Source of the DNA: an uncultured Alistipes sp.
GTDB taxonomy: Bacteria; Bacteroidota; Bacteroidia; Bacteroidales; Rikenellaceae
Length of the DNA stretch: 64,000 nucleotides
Direction: 5' to 3'
NCBI GenBank assembly: GCA_938014215.1
Contig: CALLRW010000006.1
Span: 1-64,000, forward strand
The notes under the pieces were generated by a model. That model was not told where the DNA came from. It did no database searches and worked only from the letters and a program-made list of their open reading frames with translations. Positions within the stretch are counted from its first letter, which is position 1; every line of letters begins with the position of its first letter. The translations under genes and the position numbers were made by a program. Positions 7,615 to 16,719 of this stretch are shown here, piece by piece.

Positions 7615-8508
7615 TCAGAAGGACATCGGCGCCTTGATGGCCGGCCAGGGGTCATACCCCTCGAGGGTGAAGTCCTCGTAGCGGAAGTCGAAGATCGACC
7701 GCACGTCGGGATTCAGCCGCATCGTCGGCAGCGGCCTCGGTTCGCGCCGCAGCTGTTCGGCGGCCTGTTCGAGATGGTTCAGATAGAGGTGCGTGTCGCC
7801 CAGCGTGTGGATGAACTCCCCGGGGCGCAGGCCGCAGCTCTGGGCCATCATCATCGTGAGCAGCGCATAGGAGGCGATGTTGAACGGCACGCCGAGGAAC
7901 GTATCGGCGCTCCGCTGGTAGAGCTGGCACGACAGCCGTCCCTCGGCCACGTAGAACTGAAACAGCACGTGACATGGCGGCAGGGCCATCTGTTCGATCT
8001 CGGCGACGTTCCACGCCGAGACGACGATCCGCCGCGATTCGGGATTCCGGCGGATCAGTTCTTCGGCCCGCGCAATCTGGTCCACTACCCCGCCGTCGGG
8101 CCGCGGCCACGAACGCCACTGATAGCCGTAGACGTGGTTCAGATCGCCGTAGCGATACCCCTCGATGGGCGACTCCCCGCCGGCAGCCGCCAGAAAGGCC
8201 TCGCGGTCGACGGGCTGCACACCCTGCTTCGCGCAGAGTTCGTTGTAGTAGCGGAAGGCGTCGTTGTCCCAGATATGGACCCCGTTGCGGACGAGCGGGG
8301 CGATGTTGGTCTCCCCGCGCAGGAACCAGAGCAGTTCGTGAATGACCCCCTTCAGAAAGACGCGCTTGGTGGTCAGCAGCGGGAAGCCCTGCTCCAGATC
8401 GAAACGCATCTGGTGGCCGAAGATTCCTTTGGTGCCGGTACCGGTCCGGTCGCCGCGCACGACCCCTTCGTGCAGGATCCGCTGCAGCAGGTCGAGGTAT
8501 TGTTTCAT
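7615..8508 (-). CDS. thyA: Thymidylate synthase
   Basis: The 297-residue protein methylates dUMP using methylene-tetrahydrofolate. It begins MKQYLDLLQRIL and shows the phosphate-binding RTGTGT, the W..LRGETN segment, the catalytic Cys in LPPCHVLFQFYV, the second arginine pair (RRIVVSAWN) and the HxY motif (THLYLNHL). The ATG at 8508 overlaps the stop of lpxH as ATGA. A long upstream extension of the frame is the lpxH gene read out of frame. Confidence 0.95.
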   Translation of the reverse strand: MKQYLDLLQRILHEGVVRGDRTGTGTKGIFGHQMRFDLEQGFPLLTTKRVFLKGVIHELLWFLRGETNIAPLVRNGVHIWDNDAFRYYNELCAKQGVQPVDREAFLAAAGGESPIEGYRYGDLNHVYGYQWRSWPRPDGGVVDQIARAEELIRRNPESRRIVVSAWNVAEIEQMALPPCHVLFQFYVAEGRLSCQLYQRSADTFLGVPFNIASYALLTMMMAQSCGLRPGEFIHTLGDTHLYLNHLEQAAEQLRREPRPLPTMRLNPDVRSIFDFRYEDFTLEGYDPWPAIKAPMSF

Positions 8509-9278
8509 GATTCGAGCATTTTGAGCGTGAGTTCGCCCGCGTCGTCCAGCACGGCATAGGAGGGGTTCTTCTCCCACCCGCCGAGGTTCACGACATGGAA
8601 CTCCCCGTCGCGGAACTCCCGGGCGAAGTGCATGTGTCCGAAGACGAAGTGGTCGACGCGGTGCGTCGCGGCGTATTCGCGGGCATACTCGATGAGCGGT
8701 TCGGTGAGCGAGGCATCGAACCCGCCGCCGCAACCCGTCCGCCGGGCCCGTTCATCGGCCACGATGTGCTTTTTGCGGGATTTGCCGCTCCACCAGTGGC
8801 CGAACTTCAGCGCCAGATCGGGGTGCAGCCCCCACGAGAAGAGCCGCCGGAGTGTCCGCGAGCGGAACGTGCGGTTGAGCAGTTTGAGTACCGGCTGGCC
8901 GTCGATCTTCATGTTGTCGCCGTGGGCCACGAAGACCTGCCGCCCGTGGAGGGTCAGCAGCTGCGGCGAGGTGAAGATCTCTACCCCGCACTCGCGGGCG
9001 AGGTAGTCGCCGACCCACATGTCGTGGTTGCCCGTGAAGAAGACCACGCGGATGCCGCGGTCCGTGAGCTGGGCCAGTTTGCCGAGCGTGCGCACGAACC
9101 CCTTGGGCACCACCCGCCGGTATTCGAACCAGAAGTCGAAGATGTCGCCCACGAGAAAGATCGCCTCCGCATCACGCGCCGCGCGGTCGAGCCACGCGAC
9201 AAAACGCCGTTCGAGCGCGCGGGCCGACCGCTCGTCGCCCGCTCCGAGGTGGACATCGGAGGCGAAATAGATCATCAT
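8505..9278 (-). CDS. lpxH: UDP-2,3-diacylglucosamine diphosphatase (LpxH family)
   Basis: This 257-residue calcineurin-like phosphoesterase would make lipid X in lipid A synthesis at the inner membrane face. Metal-binding motifs are in order: SDVHLG (near 8), GDIFDFW (near 44), GNHD (near 79), AHGD (near 118) and FGHMH (near 214). Length and motifs fit the Bacteroidota LpxH family. It overlaps thyA by 4 bases and the next upstream gene by 4 bases, so the group is translationally coupled. Confidence 0.85.
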   Translation of the reverse strand: MMIYFASDVHLGAGDERSARALERRFVAWLDRAARDAEAIFLVGDIFDFWFEYRRVVPKGFVRTLGKLAQLTDRGIRVVFFTGNHDMWVGDYLARECGVEIFTSPQLLTLHGRQVFVAHGDNMKIDGQPVLKLLNRTFRSRTLRRLFSWGLHPDLALKFGHWWSGKSRKKHIVADERARRTGCGGGFDASLTEPLIEYAREYAATHRVDHFVFGHMHFAREFRDGEFHVVNLGGWEKNPSYAVLDDAGELTLKMLES

Positions 9279-10417
9279 CGGGTCAGTTCATCGAGTTTGG
9301 CCTCGAGCTCCTTGCCGTAGATATCGCGGGCGACGATCGTGCCCTCCTTGTCGATGAGGAAGTTGCAGGGGATCTTCTGCACGTTGTAGAGTCCCAGCGA
9401 GGCCGAGCCGCGGCCGCGCAGATCGCTCACCGAGACCCAGGGCAGCTGCTGCTCCTGTACGGCCGTAATCCACAGCGGTTTCGACGTATCGATGGCCACC
9501 TGGTAGACCTCGAAGCCCACCGGCGAATCGGCATATTTGCGGTAGATCTCCTTGAGTTCGGCATTGAGCTGGTTGCTCGTGCCGAGTTCGGCCGACCAGA
9601 AGTCCAGCAGGATCACCTTGCCCATGAGCGACGAGAGGCGGATCTTCTTGCCGTAGATGTCCATCAGCTCCAGATCGGGGAACTCCGCCTCGGAGATCCG
9701 CGACGTGAGGCTCATGCGGGCATCCATGCGGGTGATTTCGGCCAGCAGGGTCTGCAGATAGGGCGATTCGGGATAGCTCTTTTCGAGGGCTTCGGCCACC
9801 GTACGGTAGTAGACCACGTCGCTGTCGCCGTTGAAGAGGTAGGTATCGCCCGGCAGCCGTTGATAGAGGGCGTAGACGGCGGCCAGCGAGGATTTGTTCT
9901 CGATGATGAAGCGCAGCTGTTCGCGGCGGATGCGGTAATATTCGGACGTGTACTCCGAGGCGAGCTCCTTGCGCTGCTCCTCCGTCAGGTCGGGTTCGGC
10001 GAAGCGGGCGGCCAGGGCATCGAGCTGCTGGGCGCCGGCCACGAAGGCCTGGTAGAACTGCCGCAGCAGATCCGACTCGACCGACCCTTCGACCGTGTAG
10101 TTGCGCACGACGCTCCCCACGGAGTTGACCGTCAGATGGTCGCCGCCGGCCAGCAGCAGCGGGATCCGTTCGCCGTCATAGATGATGTTGTAGAGCATGG
10201 GGGTCGGAGCCGCCTCCCTGACGAGGAATTCGTAGCTTCCGTCGGGGGCCAGGCTCGTCGAATCGACGATCGACTGCGAGAGCGGAGCGAGTTGTTCCAG
10301 ATAGACCTCCTTGGCGTCACTGCCGACAAAACGGCCCGAGATCTTCACTTTCGACGACTGGCAGCCGCACAACAGCGCGGCGGTCAGGACCGTTCCGAAA
10401 AGCGTTTGTTTATTCAT
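9275..10417 (-). CDS. Thioredoxin-fold lipoprotein without the CxxC active site
   Basis: A 380-residue lipoprotein (lipobox LLCGC) with a DUF4369-like beta-rich N-terminal domain (about 25-125), a helical linker and a C-terminal TlpA/AhpC-like thioredoxin fold (about 240-380). Where relatives have WCxPC, this protein reads WSAELGTSNQLN, so both redox cysteines are missing. The cis-proline end of the fold is kept (VQKIPCNFLIDKEGTIVARD). It is probably a periplasmic binding or structural protein, not a disulfide reductase. First gene of the lpxH-thyA-folA group. Confidence 0.8.
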   Translation of the reverse strand: MNKQTLFGTVLTAALLCGCQSSKVKISGRFVGSDAKEVYLEQLAPLSQSIVDSTSLAPDGSYEFLVREAAPTPMLYNIIYDGERIPLLLAGGDHLTVNSVGSVVRNYTVEGSVESDLLRQFYQAFVAGAQQLDALAARFAEPDLTEEQRKELASEYTSEYYRIRREQLRFIIENKSSLAAVYALYQRLPGDTYLFNGDSDVVYYRTVAEALEKSYPESPYLQTLLAEITRMDARMSLTSRISEAEFPDLELMDIYGKKIRLSSLMGKVILLDFWSAELGTSNQLNAELKEIYRKYADSPVGFEVYQVAIDTSKPLWITAVQEQQLPWVSVSDLRGRGSASLGLYNVQKIPCNFLIDKEGTIVARDIYGKELEAKLDELTR

Positions 10418-10445
10418 GGATGGTTGTTTTCGCGTTTAATGGGAG

Positions 10446-10453
10446 TAAAGATA
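10446..10453 (-). promoter_or_regulatory. -7 promoter element for the lipoprotein-lpxH-thyA-folA group
   Basis: TATCTTTA on the minus strand differs from TAnnTTTG in the last base. It sits 29 bases ahead of the ATG at 10417 in an otherwise short gap. Confidence 0.4.
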
Positions 10454-10479
10454 GCGATTTTCCCGCAATTCGGTGCCGC

Positions 10480-11175
10480 TTATTTCGAAGAATTGCGATG
10501 GGCACCGTTATTTTTCACGAAACCGCGGTGCTGCTGGTTGCGGTTTTTCTGCTGACGCTGCTGGGCGTGGGCCGGGCGATGCTGCTGGGGGCCCTTCTGC
10601 GGACGTGCCGAAAAGGGCTGTTTATAGTCGCTTCGGAGATTGTTCAGGGCCACTTCGTCGATTTCGATGCTCCCGCCGGACATCCGCTTGATGTCGCGAA
10701 CGATCACCTCGTTGTTGGGGTGTTCCTGGTTGTATTCGTAGCTCTTGGTACGCATGTATCGGGCCAGGTTGTCGACCGTCGAGGCGACGGCCCGCGGATC
10801 CTGCACCGAAGCCAGACTGCCGATCATCCGCTCGACATACTTGCCGTAGTGCTTGTAGGCGATTCGGCTCTGCGTGTAGGGCATGTGGCGCGGCGAGACG
10901 GTCAGCTCCTCGCGCGAGGGGCGCGGATAGGGTGAATCGACATCCAGCTGAAAATCAGACATGATGAAGAGGTGATCCCAGAGTTTGTGGGTGAAGTCGG
11001 CCGTATCGCGCAGCAGGGGGTTGAGGTTGCCCATGACGGCGATCACGGCGCGGGCCTGGCGGTTTCGTTCGTGGCGGTCGTCGATCTCCATGAGCGAATC
11101 GATCATCTCCTGGATATGGCGCCCGTATTCGGGCAGATACAACTTGCGACGAGTGTAGTTATAGTTCTTTTTCAT
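10480..11175 (-). CDS. DUF4290 domain-containing protein
   Basis: The 231-residue protein matches the DUF4290 family found throughout Bacteroidota (YNYTRRKLYLPEYGRHIQEM at the N-terminus, helical core with DFTHKLWDHLFIMS). The last 40 residues are low-complexity, rich in Q, H, R and N. No signal peptide or membrane segment, so it is likely cytoplasmic. Function unknown. Confidence 0.85.
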   Translation of the reverse strand: MKKNYNYTRRKLYLPEYGRHIQEMIDSLMEIDDRHERNRQARAVIAVMGNLNPLLRDTADFTHKLWDHLFIMSDFQLDVDSPYPRPSREELTVSPRHMPYTQSRIAYKHYGKYVERMIGSLASVQDPRAVASTVDNLARYMRTKSYEYNQEHPNNEVIVRDIKRMSGGSIEIDEVALNNLRSDYKQPFSARPQKGPQQHRPAHAQQRQQKNRNQQHRGFVKNNGAHRNSSK

Positions 11176-11323
11176 ACGTTGGCGTGTAGTCCATGTACTG
11201 TTGCAAAACGTCCGCCGGGGTGTCCGGTCGGTTCGGAACGATGGAGCGAATCAGAGGGTTTTCGCCCGCGGATCCCACCTTGCGTCTGCGGCCCGGCGAT
11301 TGGTTTTACGCCGCAGAAAGCCC

Positions 11324-11331
11324 TACCTTTG
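11324..11331 (+). promoter_or_regulatory. -7 promoter element of the sigma-54 activator gene
   Basis: TACCTTTG matches TAnnTTTG and lies 81 bases ahead of the ATG at 11412. A TTGG about 23 bases upstream could serve as a weak -33 element. Confidence 0.45.
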
Positions 11332-11411
11332 AGGCGGAAGCCGTGCAAAACAGAGGCTGGTCCGGAGTTTATCTTCGGCAAAAGTAGGTAAAATTTCAGG
11401 AAAAACAAGCT

Positions 11412-12542
11412 ATGGCAAAAGTTTTAATTCTGGACCGTTCAAAAAGCGTGCGAAACGTGCTGCGCGAGCGGTTGGAATACGAAGGTTTTTCGGCCGAGGC
11501 GGCCGAAGACGAGGCCGAAGCGTCGGCGCTGTGCGGGAAGATCCCCTTCGACGTGATCATCTCCGACACGGCCTGCGGGATGCCCCGCACCGGAGCGCCG
11601 GTCATTGCGCTCTCGTCCGACCCGTCGATCGACACGGCGCTTGCGGCCGTGCGCGACGGGGCCCGGGACTTTCTGCCCAAACCCGTCGACATGAACCGCC
11701 TGATGGAGTCGCTGCACCGTGTGCTCGAGCAGCCCGCCCCGGCGTCGGAACCCGCCCCTGCCGCCCACCGCTGCCGGCGGGCCCATCCGGCACAGGCCGA
11801 GGCGATCATCGGCTGCTCGCCCGAGATCGAACACGTGCGGCAGCTGATCGACAAGGTGGCGCCGTGCGAGGCGCGGGTGCTCATCACCGGCGAGAACGGC
11901 ACGGGCAAGGAGCTCGTGGCGCGGTGGCTCCACGCCAAAAGTGCGCGGGCCGCGGCGCCGTTCGTCGAGGTGAACTGCGCGGCGATCCCCTCCGAGCTGA
12001 TCGAGAGCGAGTTGTTCGGCCACGAGCGCGGGGCCTTCACCTCGGCCGTCAAGCAGCGCAAGGGGAAGTTCGAGCAGGCCGACGGCGGCACGCTCTTCAT
12101 GGACGAGATCGGCGACATGTCGCTGGCGGCGCAGGCCAAGGTGCTGCGGGCGCTGCAGGAGAACCGCATCAGCCGCGTGGGCGGCGACAAGGAGATCGAG
12201 GTCGACGTGCGGGTGATCGCCGCCACGAACAAGGATCTGCGCGAGGAGATCCGCCGGGGCAACTTCCGCGAGGATCTCTACCACCGGCTGGCGGTGATCG
12301 TCGTGCGGGTTCCGGCGCTGCGCGAACATCCGGAGGATATCCCGACGCTCGTCGACCACTTCATCCGCACGCTGGCCGACGAGTACCGCAAGCCGCCGAA
12401 GCCGATCACCGAGGAGGCCGTGGCGCTGCTGCGCGAGAAGCCCTGGACGGGCAACATCCGCGAACTGCGCAACGTGGTCGAGCGGCTGCTGATCCTCTCG
12501 GGCGAGCAGATCACGGCCGACGACGTGCGGCTCTACTGCTGA
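11412..12542 (+). CDS. NtrC-family sigma-54 activator lacking the Fis DNA-binding domain
   Basis: The 376-residue protein has a receiver domain (about 1-110), a linker, and a complete AAA+ sigma-54 activation domain (about 125-365: Walker A GENGTGKE, loop GAFTSA, Walker B GGTLFMDEIGDM, R-finger region EDLYHRLAV). It stops right after the AAA+ C-terminal helices (EQITADDVRLYC), so the usual Fis-type helix-turn-helix is absent. The receiver is about 16 residues short between the presumed phospho-Asp (IISD near 52) and the next strand. It should still remodel sigma-54 RNA polymerase, probably from solution. Confidence 0.85.
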   Translation: MAKVLILDRSKSVRNVLRERLEYEGFSAEAAEDEAEASALCGKIPFDVIISDTACGMPRTGAPVIALSSDPSIDTALAAVRDGARDFLPKPVDMNRLMESLHRVLEQPAPASEPAPAAHRCRRAHPAQAEAIIGCSPEIEHVRQLIDKVAPCEARVLITGENGTGKELVARWLHAKSARAAAPFVEVNCAAIPSELIESELFGHERGAFTSAVKQRKGKFEQADGGTLFMDEIGDMSLAAQAKVLRALQENRISRVGGDKEIEVDVRVIAATNKDLREEIRRGNFREDLYHRLAVIVVRVPALREHPEDIPTLVDHFIRTLADEYRKPPKPITEEAVALLREKPWTGNIRELRNVVERLLILSGEQITADDVRLYC

Positions 12543-12660
12543 CGGCCGGCCGCAGCGACCGCGCCCCGGAAGCCGCCCGGGACCCCAGCCCCCGACCTTC
12601 CCCCCCGCCCGGCCGTCCCGCATCGGACGGCTCCGGACCCGAGGTTCCCGCGCCGGGCAC

Positions 12661-13311
12661 CTATAACAACCCGACGATCTGCTCGGGACGGTCGACGATG
12701 TGGCAGGCGCCCGTCGCCTCGAGTTCGGCGCGGTCGCGGAATCCCCACGTCACGCCGACCGAGCGCACGCCGGCCGCCCGGGCCGTCTGCATGTCGACCC
12801 CCGAATCACCGACATACAGGACCTGCTCCCGGTCGATGCCGGTCCGGCCGAGGATCTCCGCGACGACCGCCGGATCGGGCTTCAGCGGCACGTCGGGACG
12901 CTGTCCGAAGACCGCCGCAAACTCCACCCCGGGGAAGAAGCGCGCGATGAGCTTCGCGGTCCCCTCCTGGAACTTGTTCGAGGCCACGGCCATCCGAATG
13001 CCGCGGCGCGCGAGTTCGGCCAGCAGTTCGGGAATCCCGGCATAGGGCTTCGTGTGGCAGTCGATGTGGTCGATGTAGTACTTCACGAAGTCGGCCCGGG
13101 CCGCCGCCACGTTCTCGGGCGAACGCAGCGGTTCGGGCAGCGCCCGTTCGACCAGGCGCAGGATGCCGTTTCCGACAAAGTGGCAATACTCCTCATAGGT
13201 GTGTTGCGGGAGCCCCCGCAGGGCCAGCATGGCGTTGCACGCCACGGCCAGGTCGCCGATCGTGTCGAGCAGCGTGCCGTCGAGATCGAAGATGACAAGT
13301 TGGGTATTCAT
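12661..13311 (-). CDS. HAD-family phosphatase (phosphoglycolate-phosphatase-like)
   Basis: A 216-residue HAD hydrolase with motif I FDLDGTLLDT, motif II VASNKF, the motif III lysine in PLKPDP and motif IV YVGDSGVDM. The helical cap between motifs I and II places it with Gph/PGMB-like enzymes, so phosphoglycolate or another small sugar phosphate is a likely substrate. It overlaps the upstream NhaC gene by 4 bases (ATGA). The start at 13311 is MNTQLVIFDLDG. Confidence 0.85.
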   Translation of the reverse strand: MNTQLVIFDLDGTLLDTIGDLAVACNAMLALRGLPQHTYEEYCHFVGNGILRLVERALPEPLRSPENVAAARADFVKYYIDHIDCHTKPYAGIPELLAELARRGIRMAVASNKFQEGTAKLIARFFPGVEFAAVFGQRPDVPLKPDPAVVAEILGRTGIDREQVLYVGDSGVDMQTARAAGVRSVGVTWGFRDRAELEATGACHIVDRPEQIVGLL

Positions 13312-14750
13312 CCTTTCTGTTTTTGGATTTTCCAGCCGATGGCCGCCACCAGGAGCGACATCAGCGGGGAGACGATGTTGAAGATGCAGTATGGCAGGTA
13401 GACGAAGGTCGAGACGCCGAGCACCGTGGCCTGCGTCATGCCGCACGAATTCCACGGCACGAGCACCGAGCAGACCGTGGCCGAATCCTCGACCGAACGG
13501 CTCAGCAGCCGCGGTTCGAGTCCGCGTTCGGCGTAGAGGTCGCGGAAGAGACGCCCGGTGAGGATGATCGAGATGTACTGGTCGGCGGTGCAGAGATTGA
13601 AGAAGATGCCGGCACCGACGGCCGAGGCCACGGCCGAGAAGCGCCGCCGCACCCAGCGCAGGAAGATCTCCGTGAGCGAGCGCAGCATGCCGCTGCCGGT
13701 CATCACGCCGCCGAAGCACATGGCACAGATGATCAGCCACACGGTGTTGAGCATGCCGGCCATGCCGCGCGTGGCGACCAGATCGTCGAGCTGGGGCGTG
13801 CCGGTGGAGATGGCCGTCGGGCCGAAACAGGTGCGCAATACGCCGCGGAAGGCCGTCATGGCGTCGAACCCCTCGCCGCCGCCGATCCGCACGACCAGAT
13901 CGGGCTGCGCCACAACCATCGCCACACAGGCGAAGACCACGGCGCAGAAGAGCGTGACGATGGCCGGCAGCTTGCGGACGATGAGCAGCCCCGTGGCCAG
14001 CGGCACGAGCAGCAGCCAGGGCGAGATGCGGAACGTCGCCGCCAGCCCCTCGGCATAGAGTTCGGCATGGGTGGCCGTGCCGTGTTCGACCGTGAGTCCG
14101 ACCACGGCGAAGACCCCCAGGGCGATGAGCATCGAGGGGACGGTCGTGTAGAGCATGTAGCGGATGTGAGTGAAGACGTTGACGCCGACGGTCGACGAGG
14201 CCAGCACCGTGGTGTCGGAGAGCAGCGAGAGCTTGTCGCCGAAGTAGGCTCCGGAGATGATGGCTCCGGCGACCCACCCCTCGGGGAAGCTCATGGCGCG
14301 GCCGATGCCCATCAGGGCGACGCCGATGGTGGCGATGGTGGTCCACGAGCTGCCGGTCATCAGCGAGACCACCGCACAGATGACGCACGAGGCCACCAGG
14401 AAGAACGACGGATGGAGGACGTCAAGTCCATAATAAATAAGTGTGGGGACGACGCCGGAGATCATCCACGTTCCGGCGATGGCGCCGATCAGCAGCAGGA
14501 TCAGGATGGCCGAAGCCGAGGCGCGGATGTTGTCGATGATCGACTCCTCGAGCACCGCCCAGCGGCAGCGGTAGATGCCGATGGCGAGCATGACGCAGAC
14601 CGACGTGGCCGAGAGCAGGGCGATCTGGCTTCCGCCGTCGATGGCCCCGCCGCCGAAGGCGCGGATCACGACGTAGAGCAGCGCGGTGAGCACCGCGAGC
14701 GGGATGGCCGAGATCCACGGCGAAGGGAGTTTCGGGGTGTTTTCTTTCAT
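13308..14750 (-). CDS. nhaC: Na+/H+ antiporter, NhaC family
   Basis: This 480-residue integral membrane protein has about 11 hydrophobic helices. NhaC/ArsB-type signatures are visible, such as LIGAIAGTWMISGVVPTLIYY, TGSSWTTIATIGVALMGIG, GAYFGDKLSLLSDTT and SATVCSVLVPWNSCG. It exchanges sodium for protons across the inner membrane and supports pH and sodium homeostasis. Its downstream partner on the same transcript is a HAD phosphatase. Confidence 0.9.
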   Translation of the reverse strand: MKENTPKLPSPWISAIPLAVLTALLYVVIRAFGGGAIDGGSQIALLSATSVCVMLAIGIYRCRWAVLEESIIDNIRASASAILILLLIGAIAGTWMISGVVPTLIYYGLDVLHPSFFLVASCVICAVVSLMTGSSWTTIATIGVALMGIGRAMSFPEGWVAGAIISGAYFGDKLSLLSDTTVLASSTVGVNVFTHIRYMLYTTVPSMLIALGVFAVVGLTVEHGTATHAELYAEGLAATFRISPWLLLVPLATGLLIVRKLPAIVTLFCAVVFACVAMVVAQPDLVVRIGGGEGFDAMTAFRGVLRTCFGPTAISTGTPQLDDLVATRGMAGMLNTVWLIICAMCFGGVMTGSGMLRSLTEIFLRWVRRRFSAVASAVGAGIFFNLCTADQYISIILTGRLFRDLYAERGLEPRLLSRSVEDSATVCSVLVPWNSCGMTQATVLGVSTFVYLPYCIFNIVSPLMSLLVAAIGWKIQKQKG

Positions 14751-14889
14751 TTTCTTCTCAATAACTTTTCCAACCTTACCGGGCGCAAAAGTACGAATTT
14801 TCGGCGAAAAACGCCATCGCCCGCTCCAAAGGGCGGATGACTCCGGGCGATTTTTTCGCCGAAACTCTTCCGGAAATCCTTTTTTTGTT

Positions 14890-14897
14890 TACCTTTG
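14890..14897 (+). promoter_or_regulatory. -7 promoter element of DUF4492-cydAB
   Basis: TACCTTTG lies only 5 bases ahead of the ATG at 14903. If transcription starts 5-7 bases after the box, the message would be leaderless or nearly so. Confidence 0.5.
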
Positions 14898-14902
14898 AAG
14901 AC

Positions 14903-15175
14903 ATGTTGCGCCGCGTAATTCGCTTCTACGTGGATGGATTCCGCGAGATGACCGTCGGTCGGACGCTGTGGATCATCATCCTGCTCAAGCTCTTCGTACT
15001 GTTCGCCGTACTGAAGCTCTTCTTCATGCCCGATCCGCTGGCGGGCAAGAGCCCGGCGCAACGCTCCTCGCATCTGCTCGAGGAGCTCACCCCGGAGGCC
15101 GATGCCCCGGCCCCGCACGCCACTCCGCACTCTAAACCTGATTCGATATGCTTACCGACTACCTGTCAACCGTAG
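14903..15175 (+). CDS. DUF4492 small membrane protein
   Basis: The 90-residue product starts MLRRVIRFYVDGFREM and has one strong membrane helix (about 22-42, LWIIILLKLFVLFAVLKLFF), as in DUF4492 proteins encoded ahead of cydA in Bacteroidota. It probably associates with cytochrome bd as a small accessory subunit (inferred from the constant gene order). Its last 28 bases overlap cydA in another frame. An earlier ATG at 14837 would start before the promoter and is rejected. Confidence 0.8.
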   Translation: MLRRVIRFYVDGFREMTVGRTLWIIILLKLFVLFAVLKLFFMPDPLAGKSPAQRSSHLLEELTPEADAPAPHATPHSKPDSICLPTTCQP

Positions 15176-16716
15176 ACTGGTCGCGGGCGCAGTTCGCCAT
15201 GACGGCCATCTACCACTGGCTGTTCGTGCCGCTGACGCTCGGACTGGGGGTTCTCGTCGCCCTGATGGAGACCCTCTACGTGCGCACCGGAGACGAATTC
15301 TGGCGCCGCACGACGAAATTCTGGATGCGCCTCTTCGGCGTGAACTTCGCCATCGGCGTGGCCACGGGACTCATCCTCGAGTTCGAATTCGGAACCAACT
15401 GGTCCAACTACTCCCACTTCGTGGGCGACATCTTCGGCGCCCCGCTGGCCATCGAGGGGATCTTCGCCTTCTTCCTCGAGGCGACCTTCGTGGCGGTGAT
15501 GTTCTTCGGCTGGAACAAGGTCTCCAAACGCTTCCACCTGACGGCCACGTGGCTCACGGCCATCGGCGCCAACCTCTCGGCATGGTGGATCCTGGTGGCC
15601 AACGCCTGGATGCAGCACCCCGTGGGCTGCACCTTCAACCTCGACACCGTGCGCAACGAAATGGTCTCCTTCTCCGAGGTGGCCCTCTCGCCGGTGGCCG
15701 TCAACAAGTTCTTCCACACGGTGACCTCGTCGTTCGTGCTGGCGGCGCTCTTCGTCGTCGGCGTCAGCGCGTGGTACCTGCTGCGCCGCCGCGAACAGCT
15801 GATGGCCCGCCGCAGCATCGCCCTGGCCTCGGCCTTCGGATTCATCTTCGCCCTCGTCACCGCCTTCACGGGCGACCGCTCGGGACAGATCATCGCCCGC
15901 GTCCAGCCCATGAAGCTGGCCGCCATGGAGGCCCTCTACGACGGTTCGCAGGGGGCTCCGCTGACCACCTTCGGCCTGGTGCGGCCGGCCGGCGAGGGAA
16001 GGATCTCGAACGACGAGGCCTTCTACTTCCGTCACGACATCCCGAAGGTGCTCTCGCTGATGAGCTTCCACGACGGCGAGGCCTTCGTGCCGGGAATCAA
16101 CGACCTGCTCTACGGCAATCCCGAACAGGGGATCCTCCCCGCCGCCGAGAAGATGCAGCGCGGACGCATCGCCGTCGAGGAGCTGGCCCGCTACCGCATG
16201 GCTCGCAACTCGGGCGACACGGCCACGATGGCCGCCATCGAGCGGCTGTTCGACAGCTCGACTCCCGAGGGTGAGCAGTTCCGGAAGGAGTACTTCGCCT
16301 ACTTCGGCTACGGATACATCGACCGCGCCGAGCAGCTCGTCCCGAACGTGCCGCTGCTCTTCTACTCGTTCCGCGTGATGGTCGGCGCGGGGTGCTTCTT
16401 CATCCTGCTGCTGGCCGTCGTCTGGTGGCTGAACCGCCGCGACCGCCTCGCCTCGAAACGGTGGCTGCTGTGGGTGGCCGTCTGGACGATTCCGCTCGCC
16501 TACCTCGCCTCGCAGGCCGGATGGGTCGTCGCCGAGGTGGGCCGCCAGCCCTGGGCCATCCAGGAGATGATGCCCGTGGGCATCGCCGCCTCGAAGATCC
16601 CGAGCGGATCGGTCACCACGACCTTCATCCTCTTCCTCGTGCTCTTCACGGCGCTGCTGATCGCCGAGCTGAGCATCCTGCTGCGTCAAATCAAAATCGG
16701 ACCCAAAAACGAATAA
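15148..16716 (+). CDS. cydA: Cytochrome bd quinol oxidase subunit I
   Basis: The 522-residue subunit oxidises quinol and reduces oxygen, letting a gut anaerobe remove traces of oxygen. Heme-ligand regions are visible (the N-terminal His in AIYHWLFVPL and the Met near residue 325). The Q-loop is the long segment between about residues 245 and 395. The conserved glutamate-containing GIFAFFLEATF is present. Next gene starts 3 bases later. Confidence 0.95.
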   Translation: MLTDYLSTVDWSRAQFAMTAIYHWLFVPLTLGLGVLVALMETLYVRTGDEFWRRTTKFWMRLFGVNFAIGVATGLILEFEFGTNWSNYSHFVGDIFGAPLAIEGIFAFFLEATFVAVMFFGWNKVSKRFHLTATWLTAIGANLSAWWILVANAWMQHPVGCTFNLDTVRNEMVSFSEVALSPVAVNKFFHTVTSSFVLAALFVVGVSAWYLLRRREQLMARRSIALASAFGFIFALVTAFTGDRSGQIIARVQPMKLAAMEALYDGSQGAPLTTFGLVRPAGEGRISNDEAFYFRHDIPKVLSLMSFHDGEAFVPGINDLLYGNPEQGILPAAEKMQRGRIAVEELARYRMARNSGDTATMAAIERLFDSSTPEGEQFRKEYFAYFGYGYIDRAEQLVPNVPLLFYSFRVMVGAGCFFILLLAVVWWLNRRDRLASKRWLLWVAVWTIPLAYLASQAGWVVAEVGRQPWAIQEMMPVGIAASKIPSGSVTTTFILFLVLFTALLIAELSILLRQIKIGPKNE

Positions 16717-16719
16717 GCC

